Source: Tetragonia tetragonoides (taxonomy: Eukaryota > Streptophyta > Magnoliopsida > Caryophyllales > Aizoaceae). Taken from it: 64,000 nucleotides of DNA. A program made the translations under genes and the position numbers. Under the pieces are notes generated by a model. The model did no database searches and was not told the origin of the DNA. It saw only the letters and a program-made list of their open reading frames with translations. Positions 19,850-32,130 of this stretch are shown piece by piece. The DNA lies in assembly GCA_038025085.1 (NCBI GenBank), contig CM076151.1:7259001-7323000 (forward strand). Direction: 5' to 3'. Position 1 is the first letter of the stretch, and every line of letters begins with the position of its first letter.

Positions 19850-22800
19850 TCAAAGTGGGCTTGGATTAGCGGCAAAATAAGCCAAGGCCCCAACAAACGG
19901 GGCATTAATATAAGTAGTGGGCTCGGACTTTCTAAAATCAGCCCGATCATCATCGTACAAATCATCCTCACCAGGCCCACCAACGACAGCACCAACGAGC
20001 ACATTTGAATTGGGCCCAGCCAAGTTATAATAATAGGACCCTTCTTTACAAGCAATGGGCTGTGGATGGTCTTTAATGGATGGCACAGATGAGCCCCTAT
20101 GGTGAATCCTTTGAGGGTACTTGAAACTGTACCCTACCATATAGGACATGCCCATTGGGTTCTCACCCAAGATGTAGTTAACTTGTCTTTGGGCCAGCTT
20201 TCGGAGCGTGGCTGGCCCAACATCAACTGTACCACAATTGACTGTTCTTGATGTTTTTTCAAGGTAGTTAGAGTAAACTAGTAAGAGGAATGTGATGGAG
20301 GTTGCATGTTGAAGGTTGCTGCCTCCTGGTTTGTAGATTAGTCCACCGGGGGTGAACTCGATGTGTGACGACGAGGATTCTGGGATTAGACTGCACATGA
20401 AGCTATCCGCTGACGATTTGTAGAGTTGAAGATTGAACATGCTTCCCTCTAGCGCTTCCTCTGATACAAGTAAACATTTATGTCAATTCTAACTCGTGTC
20501 AGACATTTACAAGTATAATGAGTAAATGCGAAAAATCTTGTACAGACAATACAACAGTCTTAGAGAGCAAAAAGTATGGGAAAATGTAACCAACCTTGGA
20601 GACTAGAACATTAAGGCCAGCATGTTTATTGTCCCAACCAAATTCATTAATGTTGTCATCAGCACCTAAAGTGTGGCCATTGCTCTCTATGAAGTTAAGG
20701 TATGACTCATCTTGAGTAGCCCTCCTTAACCACGCTGCTCCCCATAATAGCTCATCCTGCATCGCATAAAAAGGGTCACAATCAAACAAAATTAGCAACT
20801 TTTTAAATTAATTAAGACAAACCAAATATTGGGACCATTTCTGATGACTGAATAGTACAAGAATACTGTTATGGAAGACTTTGGTCCCACCAAAATTTAT
20901 CATAATTTATAGTTACTACTCCTACTATTTAATCTATGTGGCATTCCCCTTGTTAAAAACCACTGAATCCAATTCAATTTCGAATAATGTAACTCCCGGT
21001 GAATACCCAATTACGTTCATCCCTAATTTGCGCCAAAAAACTACATAGCTAAAACTTGAGACAATACAATAAAATCACTTGCCTGATATCCATCAAAGTC
21101 ACAGTAAAAGGGACAAACTCCATCCCTGATATTTGAATTATCACTGTAAGCTCCCCTGTAATTATCTGCATATTCGAACGCGGTTTTGGCATTTCTTAAT
21201 AAGGTCTCTGAGTATCCAGGATCGGCTGATCGGAACGCCATTGAGGCAGCAGCCAGAGCTGCGGCTGTCTCACCGGCGACGTCGGAGGCCGGGTTTGGTG
21301 CATCAACTGCATAGACTGTCCTTGCTGTGTCCATATCTTCTGGCCTTTCCCAACAATTATGGTCACTTAATGGATCACCAACCTACATACAAAAAATAAA
21401 CTTTTGTAAATTACAGTCTAATGTACTTTTATTGAAACAGAAAACGTGATGTTGAACAAAAATAAAGATGAAACATTTCACATGAAGCAACCACCAAGAT
21501 TATTAATTTATTAAGTAGTCTAAAATTTAAGAATTATAGGGAAAAAGACTGTACACAAAAAAAGAATGCACGGATGAACATATCTTAGGAGGAGGAATAT
21601 ATTTGTGAGAAGGACATTAAATTAGAAATTCCATTTCCGGACAAGTGCTTAAAGTGGCTAATTAATAAAAGGCAAAAATGACTAGTTAAATTTCTTGGGC
21701 TAACAAATTAGCCTAGCCCAACCAAAAGGGTTAATATAGTTCGTAGAAACTAGCATATATATTAGATACTGAGAAATGAGGATTCGAAATTATAACCTTA
21801 TCTTACCAAACTACTTAAGAGTACGTTTGGATACTCTCATTTGTTTTGAATACCATGAATTCAATTCTATGAATTGAAATCTTGCAATTCAAATTCAATT
21901 CCACTGTTTGGGAAAACCAAGAATTTCAATTCAATAATTTGAAATTTGAATTTCTTGTTTGGTAAAATAACAAATTTCAATTTTAGAATTTAAAATTCAA
22001 TCATTGTTTGGCAACCCATACAATTTCAGTTCTATAATTTGCATATGCATCAATGAAATACTATTGAATAATAAATTCTAATCAATATATCGAAATTTGT
22101 ATACAAAATTAAAAAAAAAAAAAATTCAGACTCTTTTCAACCTTACTCAAGTTTTTCGGTTCTCTCCTTTGCCTCTATCCCTCAAACCCTAACCATAACC
22201 CTAATCTTCTCTCTATCCGAAATTCAAAGTACTCAATAAAAATCTAATCTAAGAAACCTCAAATTCGGTGATCTAGCCTTTGATTTTCAATTGCGTTGTT
22301 GTAGATCGCTCAGTTGTAAAGGAATATTTCTTCTCAACCAAAAGCAAAATTGCAATGACTTTACGTTTTTCTTTGCAGAGATTTCGAACAAATTACTGCA
22401 ACCATGGAAATTGGAAGGAGTTTTTGAGGTCGCAAGGAGGAGAGAGAAAGAGAGGGAGAGGAGAGAGAGAGGGAGAGGAGAGAGAAACGTGATCTGTGTG
22501 TGAGCACTGTGACTGTGAGGCAAGGGGAAGTAGAGCGATGAAAACAAGAGTCGGGTAATGGGGATTGGAGAGGGAGAGAGAGTGGGTGGGCTAATTTGAA
22601 ATATGGACCTTTCACTAGTGAATTTAAAATTGTGGTTTACAAAGGTTATAAAAGTGGCACTGGAATTTGGCCCAATTCAAAGTCCTCAAATTATTGGTTA
22701 TCCTAACACTAAATTTGGGCCAAATAGAGAATTTGAAATCAAATGGCTCCATCCAAACAGGCTATTAAAGTAAGTTTACTACCATTGTAGGTTAGGGCTA

Positions 22801-23975
22801 ACAAATTCTTACTCCAAAGTCCTAAGAGCTGGGGGACAAGACACATGAACCCCAACAAGAGTGAGGTGATCCACGCTCCTGTTGCTAGTAAGTCCGATCT
22901 CATGCCAAAGAGGTTAATATATACGTCCGTGACCTGTGTCCCACAATAAAAATTAGGTTCAGAGATTCCTTGAATTTGTAATTGGATGATTTTTTTCACT
23001 TACAACTTATACTATCCACTATCTTAAATTCTGTGCAGTGTATTGTCTTTTACTTTAATCTAACAATAAATTTTAGTTTGTGATTGGTTTATCATTTGTA
23101 AAAGCTCATACACATCAACACATAATCATATTTGAATCATTATGCTCATAGTAAAAGTTATAGACTCCGAGTCTTGATGAGTCTAATAACTAATGTAGTA
23201 ATAATTCTAGAGGTTACCGATGAAAACACTAAAATGAGTTTCTAGCTTTTTTACCACAACGATTCTCCCCTCTATTAGTAAGCGATAACCAAAAATCTCT
23301 ACCATCACCGAAAAACTATAGCATGTACCCAAAAAAGGACGAAATGCAAAACCTCTAACCCCACAATTAGCTCGATGACCCGAAAAAACCCACAATTACC
23401 TCAAGTCGTTTACTTGGCCACGTCCTACTAAATTATAACTTTCATAAATTTCAGTCTACCTACCCTCAATCCTCCCACAATTGACAAAACTGCCACTGAG
23501 CAGTAACGTACACAAGTAAAAACAGAGTAAAAAAAATTAGAAGTTACTGTTACGGTTTTACCTGTACATAGATCCTATTGGGCTGGGCAATAGTCTTGAG
23601 AAGATAATCAGTAGCCCATTTGATAGCAACCAAAGAATGTCTAAGTTCACTAGGAGGCATCAACTCCCCAAACTCCACCACACTCCAAGCCAACATTGTA
23701 GTGGTAAACGCCATAGGAAAATTAAACTTCACATTGTCCCCAGCGTCGTAGTACCCGCCCGTAAGGTCAACACCGCGCTCGGCCCCGTCTCCGAGACCGG
23801 AATTGGCCCGCCACCCGACCCGCTGGTCCCCCGGCAAGAAACCCGACCTCTGACCCTCAAAAAACAGGATAGATTTTGTTAGTGCCTCTTGGTAATTATG
23901 GTAAGAAAACACCATATTTGGTATCCTAAGTATGTGAAACAAGAGCATAATAAGAGTGACACTCCTGAGTTTCAT
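19850..23975 (-). CDS. endo-beta-1,4-glucanase, glycosyl hydrolase family 9 (class B type)
   Basis: Hydrolyses beta-1,4-glucan in the cell wall. Exons: 23975-23562, 21382-21083, 20756-20591 and 20460-19850, giving 496 residues. Residues 1 to about 24 are a signal peptide before [20 protein letters not shown]. The catalytic nucleophile region is [20 protein letters not shown]. The two GH9 signatures are present: [11 protein letters not shown] (catalytic His) and [20 protein letters not shown] (Asp and Glu acid/base). There is no N-terminal membrane anchor and no C-terminal CBM49, hence class B-like. Intron 2 (21082-20757) is GC-AG (CAG then GCAAGT). The exon 3 end is chosen at 20591 because it gives an open frame reading SKVEEALEGS; relatives often read SKE-LEG here. 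Intron 1 carries a MITE-like insertion. Confidence 0.93.
21819..22765. mobile_element. Tourist-like (PIF/Harbinger) non-autonomous element in endoglucanase intron 1
   Basis: The left end CGTTTGGATACTCTCATTTG and the reverse complement of the right end CTGTTTGGATGGAGCCATTTG form an imperfect terminal inverted repeat, flanked by TAA on both sides (21816-21818 and 22766-22768). It carries no transposase. The interior holds a GA-rich tract (about 22435-22490) and a segment with CCCTAACC-type repeats (about 22185-22205). The exact ends are approximate because the outer bases match poorly. Confidence 0.55.
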
Positions 23976-24111
23976 TATTTTTGTTAGTTTTTTTTGGGGG
24001 TTTAGGTTAGTTGGTTGGGAAATGGAGGGTTATGGGGGAGGCTTTTATTGGTGGGTGTAGCGTGTAGCTTTTTTGTTGGGGTTTTTATTTACTCTTTTTC
24101 ATTAGAGACAT

Positions 24112-24180
24112 CACGAGAGGGGGAGAGAGAGAGAGAGAGAATAGGAAGGAGAGAAGGAGGGAGAGGTGGCAAAGAGGGAA
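24112..24180. repeat. GA-rich microsatellite in the endoglucanase 5' region
   Basis: Purine-rich tract (GAGAGAGAGA, then GGAGGGAGAGG) between the ATG at 23975 and a TATA-like sequence (ATATATATAC on the minus strand, about 24288-24297). It would lie in the 5'UTR or proximal promoter, where CT/GA repeats are common in plants. Confidence 0.5.
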
Positions 24181-24399
24181 GGTGTAATAGCCGACAGGAA
24201 GGGTAATGTAAATTGGAAGCTGCTCACATGCATAGCAAATGTGAGTCACAGAACTTTGATAAAAATTGAATTGTGCATAGTAGATTGTATATATATTTTG
24301 CAGCTCATCCAACTATCTACCAAAAAGTGGAGGGAAGAGTAGTAGTAATTATTGTACCATGTGTGTTTCTTTATTATACAGACTATACATTACTACTGT

Positions 24400-26498
24400 A
24401 ATTTAATGTTCTACCTTTTTTTCTTTTTTTTCTTTTTTTTGATAAATTTGAGTAATTTAATGTTCTACTCTATTTTGATCATTTGGAGTATAAGTATTTT
24501 CCTGTTTTAAACTTCACAACCCTTAATTTTGTTTCAAATAAAATATGAACTCAAGTCATTTTTCGAAATAAGTGGAGGTGCGCCAGTGCTCAATTAGAGG
24601 CAGTTTTTGTATAAATTCCATGAAAGTCCCAAAAGTTCTTGCATATTTATCTCAACCTTTTCTATAACTAATAAGACAATAAGCAAGCTTAGAAGTATGA
24701 TGTGTCCAGTGTCCTTCACCATATCATCTTGAGAAACAAAAGCCTGGCTGCTAGGTACTTCTATTATACTCCATGAAAGCCAAAAAGTTCCTACATACTC
24801 CATTGTTTATACCTTGAGGACAGACAGAACAACCCCCAGCACCTACCACCCCACCCCAACCCACCACAACAAATATTAAAATTAAAATATATATATATAA
24901 AAAAATCGAAATAGCACCAAAGTTTTAATTGGTTGGTGGGATTCTGAAGAAATGAAAAGGTAGCGACTAATAAAGACACGTTCTTGTTCTCCCCACAGTC
25001 CCACTAACATAAGTGACTTTTGTTATAATCAATTTCTCTTTTTCGATTGGGTTATTATTAAGTATTTGGTTATTTTATTGCTCTGAAACCAACCTGCTTT
25101 TACAAATCTTGATTATGGGGCTTACCCAATGCCCACATTTAGTCATAAGTTCTCTATTCGTGGGGGCTAAATTAAGTTGTTTTTTTGTTTTCCTTAGAGT
25201 GTTGTAATTTTTTTCCCGTAATAAGTTTGGTATGAAACTGCCTTAATATTAGGTCATCAACTTTATAGCCAAGTACAACGTCATACTTATTTGAGACGGC
25301 TCACGTTAAAACCGCCTCCAACAAGTTTTTTTGCTCTTAATAAGAGTGTGTTGTTAATATTTGTTTGTAATAATATTGAGTTGTACAAATGTAGGTCAGA
25401 TTCCTTCGCTTTAATTAGAGACATTTTGATGCCAAGAAAAAGAAAGTGATAGATGCCTTATTATTGTCTTGCCTGTATATGCACCAAAAAAAATTGCCTT
25501 GCATGTCGTATATTATATTTGATAAAGTTAGTTTAATCCGTTTGGTGAAGAATACCAATTTGAAAGCAGAAGATGTCATTGTATTTCTGAAAGGATCTTC
25601 TTAAAGGAGTACTATAAGAACATGAACATACAATTGAAGGTCTTGTGAATGAATAGAGGCTGCACGTGAACCGAATTTGTATCAGACTTTTTGGCATTTG
25701 TCTTAGACTCAGAGACTCCTTACCTTACCAGACACAAACATAGATGAAATGATAATGCACAATATGACATAAACCGTACGTGAAATAGAAATGCATATAT
25801 GTTATTGTATGTTAATAATCGGAATGAACCTTATATATTGTTTTTCCTCCTAATCATTGAGCAATGTTTAAGCGTCTCAGATTACAGTTCTTCTGTGTCA
25901 ATCATAGGCAATTGTACAAAGTAGTTTATGGTGCATGCAGATGAAAAGATGCAATTCATCTATAGATTAGAAAGCCTCAGAAGAGTTCATATACTTGTTC
26001 TACCTCTCAATATAATGTTGTATATCGTAATTGGTGGACATCATGTTTTGTGGTTCTTGTAATCCAAGTTCAAAACCTCTACGTGTACGTCACCGTAATT
26101 ATCATGTTGTGAATTTACTCATCCCTTTTTGTTTTTCCAAAAATCATAGTATAACAACACTTAAACTTTGATTCAAGCGTTCATATGTGATATAGAAAAA
26201 ATGAAAGTCATTTAATCAACTAATTCATCTAGAAACCAGCTTTTGATCGTAAAAAATAGAGGTAAACGATCTCAATGTAACGTCTAATAAGGACTAATAC
26301 TCCCAATTAAAATTGAAAAATGAAATGAATACAACATGTTTTTAATTACAACAAGTTACAACTTATTACAACTCATGATTTGTTATACTGAAGCCAGCAA
26401 TCTTCTTCATCAATTTTTTTGATAGAATTTTGTTCATCATTAGTAACACGGATTAGGTAACAATGTAATGTAAGACATAGTACTATACATATAAATTA
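24400..26498. other. intergenic, no gene recognised
   Basis: AT-rich DNA; only short frames with no domain pattern. Near 25280-25345 is the repeat phrase related to that at 19300. Confidence 0.45.
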
Positions 26499-26500
26499 TA

Positions 26501-26773
26501 CTCCCTCCGTCCCTATATTTTCTTCTCACTTTCCATTTTGAGCAGTTCCTATATATTCTTCTCATTACCTAAAATAGTAACTTTTCTAGTGTTAAATCCC
26601 TATACTACCCCTCACTTACTCATCAAACCACCCCATGTGCTTGTGGTCCCAGATTTTTACCTCTCTCTTAACTCATTAAATCAGGGGCAAAGTTGACAAA
26701 AATTGGCTACTTTCACCTTTTCTTAATTTGTGTGCCTTTTGGTCATGAGAAGAAAATATTGGGACGGAGGGAG
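26501..26773. mobile_element. Stowaway MITE (Tc1/mariner-type)
   Basis: 273 bases with terminal inverted repeats CTCCCTCCGTCCC and GGGACGGAGGGAG, flanked by TA target-site duplications (26499-26500 and 26774-26775). CTCCCTCCGT is the classical Stowaway end. No coding capacity. It is immediately followed by a GTGAGA hexanucleotide repeat (about 26778-26812). Confidence 0.93.
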
Positions 26774-26777
26774 TAAT

Positions 26778-26811
<34 letters not shown>

Positions 26812-26812
26812 G
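26778..26812. repeat. GTGAGA microsatellite
   Basis: About five to six tandem copies of GTGAGA directly abutting the Stowaway element. Confidence 0.85.
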
Positions 26813-26819
26813 AAGCAAA

Positions 26820-28206
26820 CTAAGCTAAGAAAGCTGGGCCACTAACAGTGGAGTATTAGCTATATCTGTCAGTATTGCACTAGGGAATCAACTGGAAAAC
26901 TTGGATCACACTTTTGCATCACCAAACATTCTTCCATCCCTTTTTTTAGCTTTTAACTAATCTACTAGTATTTGCATGTGACTCATGCTCTGCAAAACTA
27001 ACATATTTGCAGAGTCTCTCTCTGCTTTCTCTCTCTAACCGCCCTGTGGCCTGTAAGTTAAAAATCAGTTGGTGAGAGAAACAGAGTGACGCAGTATCAC
27101 AATTATTCAGTGGGGCCAATGCCTTCTTTATGGATTTTATGCTGGGAAGGGAATGTCTCCAGTTTTTTGTTTAAGAGAAGAAAAACATTTGCGGGTGTCT
27201 CAGGTAAGAACACTCAACTTGATAGTATTAGTATACACTCAACTTGATAGTACACTAAAGAGTTCAATTACTGTGAGAGATTTCACTTCCTTTTTCTTTT
27301 TTCCGCTCTGTTTTTTCCTTTTCTGTGTTCCAACATGTTTTTGTGATTAGGTAGGTGTTGTATCTATGGATCGAATAAAAGTTTTCAACACAGACTCGAA
27401 TCTCACTTGAGTCATTTGGAGATTATCCCACGGCCAAAAGATCTTGTGTAACAAAAAGCAACAATTTATATTCAAAATATAACATTGTTTTGATATTTTT
27501 TAAAGTTCAACAATAACACATTTCGTCAAACAATAAAGACTCTTAATGTCCGTGTTTTCAATCATCGGCAACTTCGTACACTAAATATGAATATGTTAAA
27601 GACATAGGAGTTTTCATATACTATGAATATTTCCTCTACTGAGTTTTCAAGAGCAATCGAAAATTGTCACTACAAGGCTTAGCTCAATGGCAATCGTACC
27701 AAAAGTTCAAAGCCCGGTTCTCTAGACACCCACATACCGATTCACATTCACGCCGATGTCAAAAGTTGGGTACCTTCCTTCCAGGTAGTGCTTCATCAGT
27801 CTAAAAACTAAAAAGGCATAAAACACAAATAGACAAAGGTTACTGGAGACCCTTGAGGTTATTTCTGAAAGCTGTTTATGGAGCTGAACTTTACTGGCAC
27901 AGGTAGCAGTTAAAGAGTTTGAAAATTGGTCCCTTGTTTAAAACCATAAAATCGATGCATTCACTTCCAGCTTGACACTTCTCAAGTATCAAATTCATTA
28001 ATCCTCAAAAGCTCGAAACATAATTACTTTGTGTAGGACACCAAACACGATATGCAAACCAAAGCTTAATCGTTCTCGATCTGTCTGAAATAAATCCAAC
28101 AGACTCATCAATATTGACTCCATAACAAATATTACATACACAGAACTATGTATTGCACCACTAAGCTCACCAAAGAAGTTACACTACACACATGCCTCAA
28201 CAGAAA
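26820..28206. other. intergenic and 3'UTR of the zinc-knuckle gene
   Basis: No gene recognised. The right part, from about 27950, is likely the 3'UTR of the CCHC gene. The 65-codon frame at 27153 has no support. Confidence 0.45.
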
Positions 28207-30645
28207 TCAAAACCTCCTAGGGTAACAGTCCAAGTACCTCGCAGAAGGGCATTCAAATGCAAAATGACCACGCCCTCCACACATATGGCAGATCACAGGT
28301 GTAACACAGTCCCTGCTTGTATGACCGAGCTGCTGGCAGTTCCTACACACAACATTCCGAAAACCAAGTCCGCCACGGATCCCACCTCCTCTCCCAGCCA
28401 GAACATCTGCTTTCGGACAATCTTTCACGACATGTCCTGATAAATTGCACAGGTTGCAGATGGGTTAATTTTTACAATCCCGCGCCAAGTGGCCTGTCCT
28501 CCTGCAGTTGTTGCAGGCTTTGTCATTGATACATTCTACTGCAAGATGGCCTTGCTTGTAACAGTTGTTGCACAGTCTTACATCACCAGGTGGCATTGGG
28601 GGAACAGAACAATCCCTGGCCTGGTGACCACCAAGACCACATCTATGGCAAATCCCCTCGTTTGTGCAGTTACCAGCTGTGTGGCCTGGCTCTCGACAAT
28701 TCCAACAAAGGGACTTAGTGGCACATTCCTGGGCAATATGCCTGAGAAAATTACCACACATCATATACAATGAGTCAAAAATTAGAGCATCAATATCAAC
28801 AGCTAAATCTTATACTCTAGTTTCTACAACAGGCTCAGAAACTATCTTCAGTTTTACATTTTGGACCAAAAATGCTGATATATGGCGATATGGGTGATTA
28901 CAACTTACATAATATATCAAGTATCAATGTCAGCTCATGTGCCACCAAACAGATTTACAAGAGACATGACAGACAAGGTCTCAACTGCAGGCAAAGCCCA
29001 AGGGACTCTCATACTAACCAGTTTCCCCCTAGAATCAGTGACTAATGCAGGTGTTATACTGTTATCCTTGTCCAGTTTTTTTTTTTTAAGAAGAATAAAA
29101 ACCTACAGTTGCATAATATTATATTAATTCAAAATGTTATGCCAAAATAGCCCTTTGGGGAAGTAGCAAACCCTGAAGAGATGTTTCTTGGTAGATTGTT
29201 GCCCCCCCCCCCCCCGCCCTCATGTCCCAAACAGGAATCAAACTAAAAAAGATAGAAAATACATTACAGAGAAGAAATAGGGAAAATCGATGAAATACAC
29301 ATGGAGAACTGAAGCCAATAACATCAGACTAAAGACAAGCATCTTTACCCAGGAAGGCCGCAATTATGACATATGCCTACGTTTGGGCATTCTCTAGCAA
29401 AGTGACCTGGGCGCTGGCAATTCTTGCATAGATTGCTCTGACTGCAACAAATATAACAGAACAAGTAGAAACAACTTCAGTTTTGAGTTTCAATCATTGG
29501 CCCCAGGCTCGGGGGGGAAGCAAAGAAAAAGGAAAAAGAAAAGAGGAAGTAGAAAAAAAATAAAGTTGGCAATTAATCCCCCTCTTCATTGATGAAACAC
29601 TTCTGCTCAGAAATTCATGAAAAAAGGTTACTCTGTCGCAGAATATAAAGTAAGACTCCGAGAGACTGCAAGAACACCATGTAACATCACATAAGACAAT
29701 TATCTTCGGATGCATAGCATCTTGATAAAAACCAAAACATTTAAAGAGTCCTCTATGCATTTGACGCCTTTAGCCAATGGCTTGAAAACCGGATGGAACC
29801 CGCCAGTCTCCAGTTTAAAAGGGAACCATTCACTTGTCCAGTCCGATTCAGATAAAATAACCGACTGAAATTGGAACAGGCAAAAATCCGAACCAGCGAA
29901 CCGGTTTGTTAGCTTCAAGCCAGTTGCTAGTGTCAAAACAAATTAAAACTTTGTTGTGGGCCACGTCCAGATTAAGAACTTCTCATGAACCATCTCATTA
30001 GAACTTTCTTGTTAATGCCCGCAATACAAAAAAGAATATACCAGCAACATTAGCAGGAAGAGCTTTCGGTAGCATGCTAGAATATCAATATATTATCTAA
30101 TTAACTGCCGTACTAACCCAAATTCATAAGTTTGAATCAATACAACAGCCTTGGTATAAGTGATGGTAGCCCTGCCCTCCCACTTAATAAGAACACCATC
30201 AACACAACCACCAGCAAAAACCCCCAAAACCCTCCACTACATTAATTTGTACCAAGTAGACTGATGAAGACTCTAGGCACATAAACACTCAAAATAAAAT
30301 TCTACAAATTTCAAAAGCATGATAATAAAAATATCAACATTCACAGGACAGTTATCAATGTCCATGTCAGTATAATTCATAACAACCTGTCGTAAGACCA
30401 TCTCCAAACCAGAATTACGTATGAAAGACTAGACAATAAGCAAAAAGACAAAGCAACAAGCTAGAAACAAGAAACCTGAAACCCCGACGTGCATAAGGTG
30501 CACTACGATAAGTAACGCGCTCAATACAGATTTTTCGATGCTTAGGACTCCTGCTTCTGCTTCTACTCCTGGTAATGCTCCTACCCTTGCTAATGCTCGT
30601 ACTCCTGCTCCTGCTCCTGCTCATGCTCATGCTGTCTCTGCTCAT
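28207..30645 (-). CDS. SR-rich protein with nine CCHC zinc knuckles, frame interrupted by an in-frame stop
   Basis: Probable single-stranded nucleic-acid-binding protein of the CNBP/GIS2-like group. Coding exons: 30645-30476 (starts MSRDSMSMSRSRSRST, an RS-rich domain), 29441-29349 and 28741-28207; phases join. Zinc knuckles of the form C-x2-C-x4-H-x4-C follow: CKNCQRPGHFAREC, CHNCGLPGHIAQEC, CWNCREPGHTAGNC, CHRCGLGGHQARDC, CNNCYKQGHLAVEC, CNNCRRTGHLARDC. Then TAA at 28467-28465 stops the frame after residue 179. The same frame continues without a break (PICNLCNLSGHVVKDC and two more knuckles) to TGA at 28209-28207, giving the family's usual C-terminus ending YPRRF. A family member normally has an acidic residue at the stop. 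A 5'UTR exon ends near 32043 (donor GTACTC). It is either a truncated allele, a sequencing error or a pseudogene in progress. Confidence 0.85.
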
Positions 30646-32130
30646 TATCCCGACCTTCCTTCTCAACACCAAGCACTTTGATATATAGATTTGCTAACAC
30701 TATACCACCACCACAAGCTGCAACCTTCTCCCTGCCCACATCACAACACACCGAATGCCACATCTATAAGATGCAAGCAAATCCTTCTACTTTCTCCTTC
30801 CTATAAAAAACATAGAGCAAACCATCTACCAACTGCATACATTAAGCATACCTCACAACACTTGTTCAACCAGAGTTCCGAATTCTTTAAGAAGAATTCA
30901 TCATCTAACCAAAAAGATAATGCTTCCATTGAAAGAGGATCAACACAGATCGATACATGAGTACATATAACAGACCCAGCTAAAGAATAAATTTAGGGAC
31001 CTTCAGCTCCCCAATACACAAAAGTCCTTCCATGTGGTATTTCAACATACACAGTTCAGACCACGCCCTACATCCATGCAAGGCCGGACAAATAAAGATA
31101 TTGACAAGGCACGGGTCAAGAGCGGCTAAAAGACCACTGAGCACCAGCACAACAGCTCAATCACCAGCTAATGGTCCCACTGCAAGTAAATTCGGACCAT
31201 CTTTCGATGTACTAAATTGAACTAAACACCTTACACAAAGCAAATTCACCTCCTGACTCCAATAGCAGCAATCGAGAGCTAAGCAGGTTATAAATAATTT
31301 CATTGTTGATTTCTCATTATCTCTCAAACAGCAAAACTAGAAAGGTTGTGACTCTACCAATATCACAGCAACACGGAGCAGTTGTACATCAAGGTCTTTA
31401 CTACGAGAACTTCAAGCAGAGAATCAATATTCCCAAAGCACCACCACCAAAGGTGATTGAATTAGCTAGTTAATGAGAACCAATTGGACTACCAGCCAGC
31501 CAAAGTAGGTACGATCTTACACAACTACATCCTTTTTCCTATCTAAAGAGGTACAAAGAGCAGGACCGCGGGGAGATACAACCTTCAACTCATAGATACA
31601 ACCTTCAACTCATAATGCATGCTTTAATCCTAACAATGCTCAACCTTGCGCTATGATTCTTTCCCTTTTATTTTGCTTATGGCGATATCAGTGCTGCCAA
31701 CCAATCTTCTAGTAAAATCAATCACCCTAAACCCAATTAAAAATATTTGGAAAAAATAATAAAATTATCAATCACCCTAAACCCAATTAAAAGCATAAGG
31801 GGATCTTATCACATTCCCAGCCAAGTGCAATATTCTAACCTTACGTTCTATTCGACTAATTCATGTCCTAGGTTCCAATTTTTATATCGTCAAGTTGATC
31901 ACAATGACAATAAGTAGAGAAAAATTGATTCAATTGCGCATAGCAAATGACATAATTGACAATGGATGAGCGGAAATCCAATTATTTCAATTTTGTATCA
32001 TCAATTTGAACGCAATGAAATGAAGAGAGAGAAAGAGAGTACCTCAATTGAAATTTGTCACGAGCGTTGTCGTTCCACAGTTAGGGTTTGAGTGAAGCGT
32101 GATATGCTTGACCTCAGTGGCTCAGTGTCG
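30646..32130 (-). other. 5'UTR intron and leader of the zinc-knuckle gene
   Basis: No coding frame of note. A donor (TTGAG then GTACTC on the minus strand) at about 32042 marks the end of a leader exon. A short duplication (ATCAATCACCCTAAACCCAA) occurs at about 31718 and 31769. Confidence 0.45.

Noticed and set aside
28432..28470. A 39-base GT...AG segment that could splice out the in-frame stop of the zinc-knuckle gene
   Set aside because: Too short for a plant intron, and removal creates a TGA at the join.
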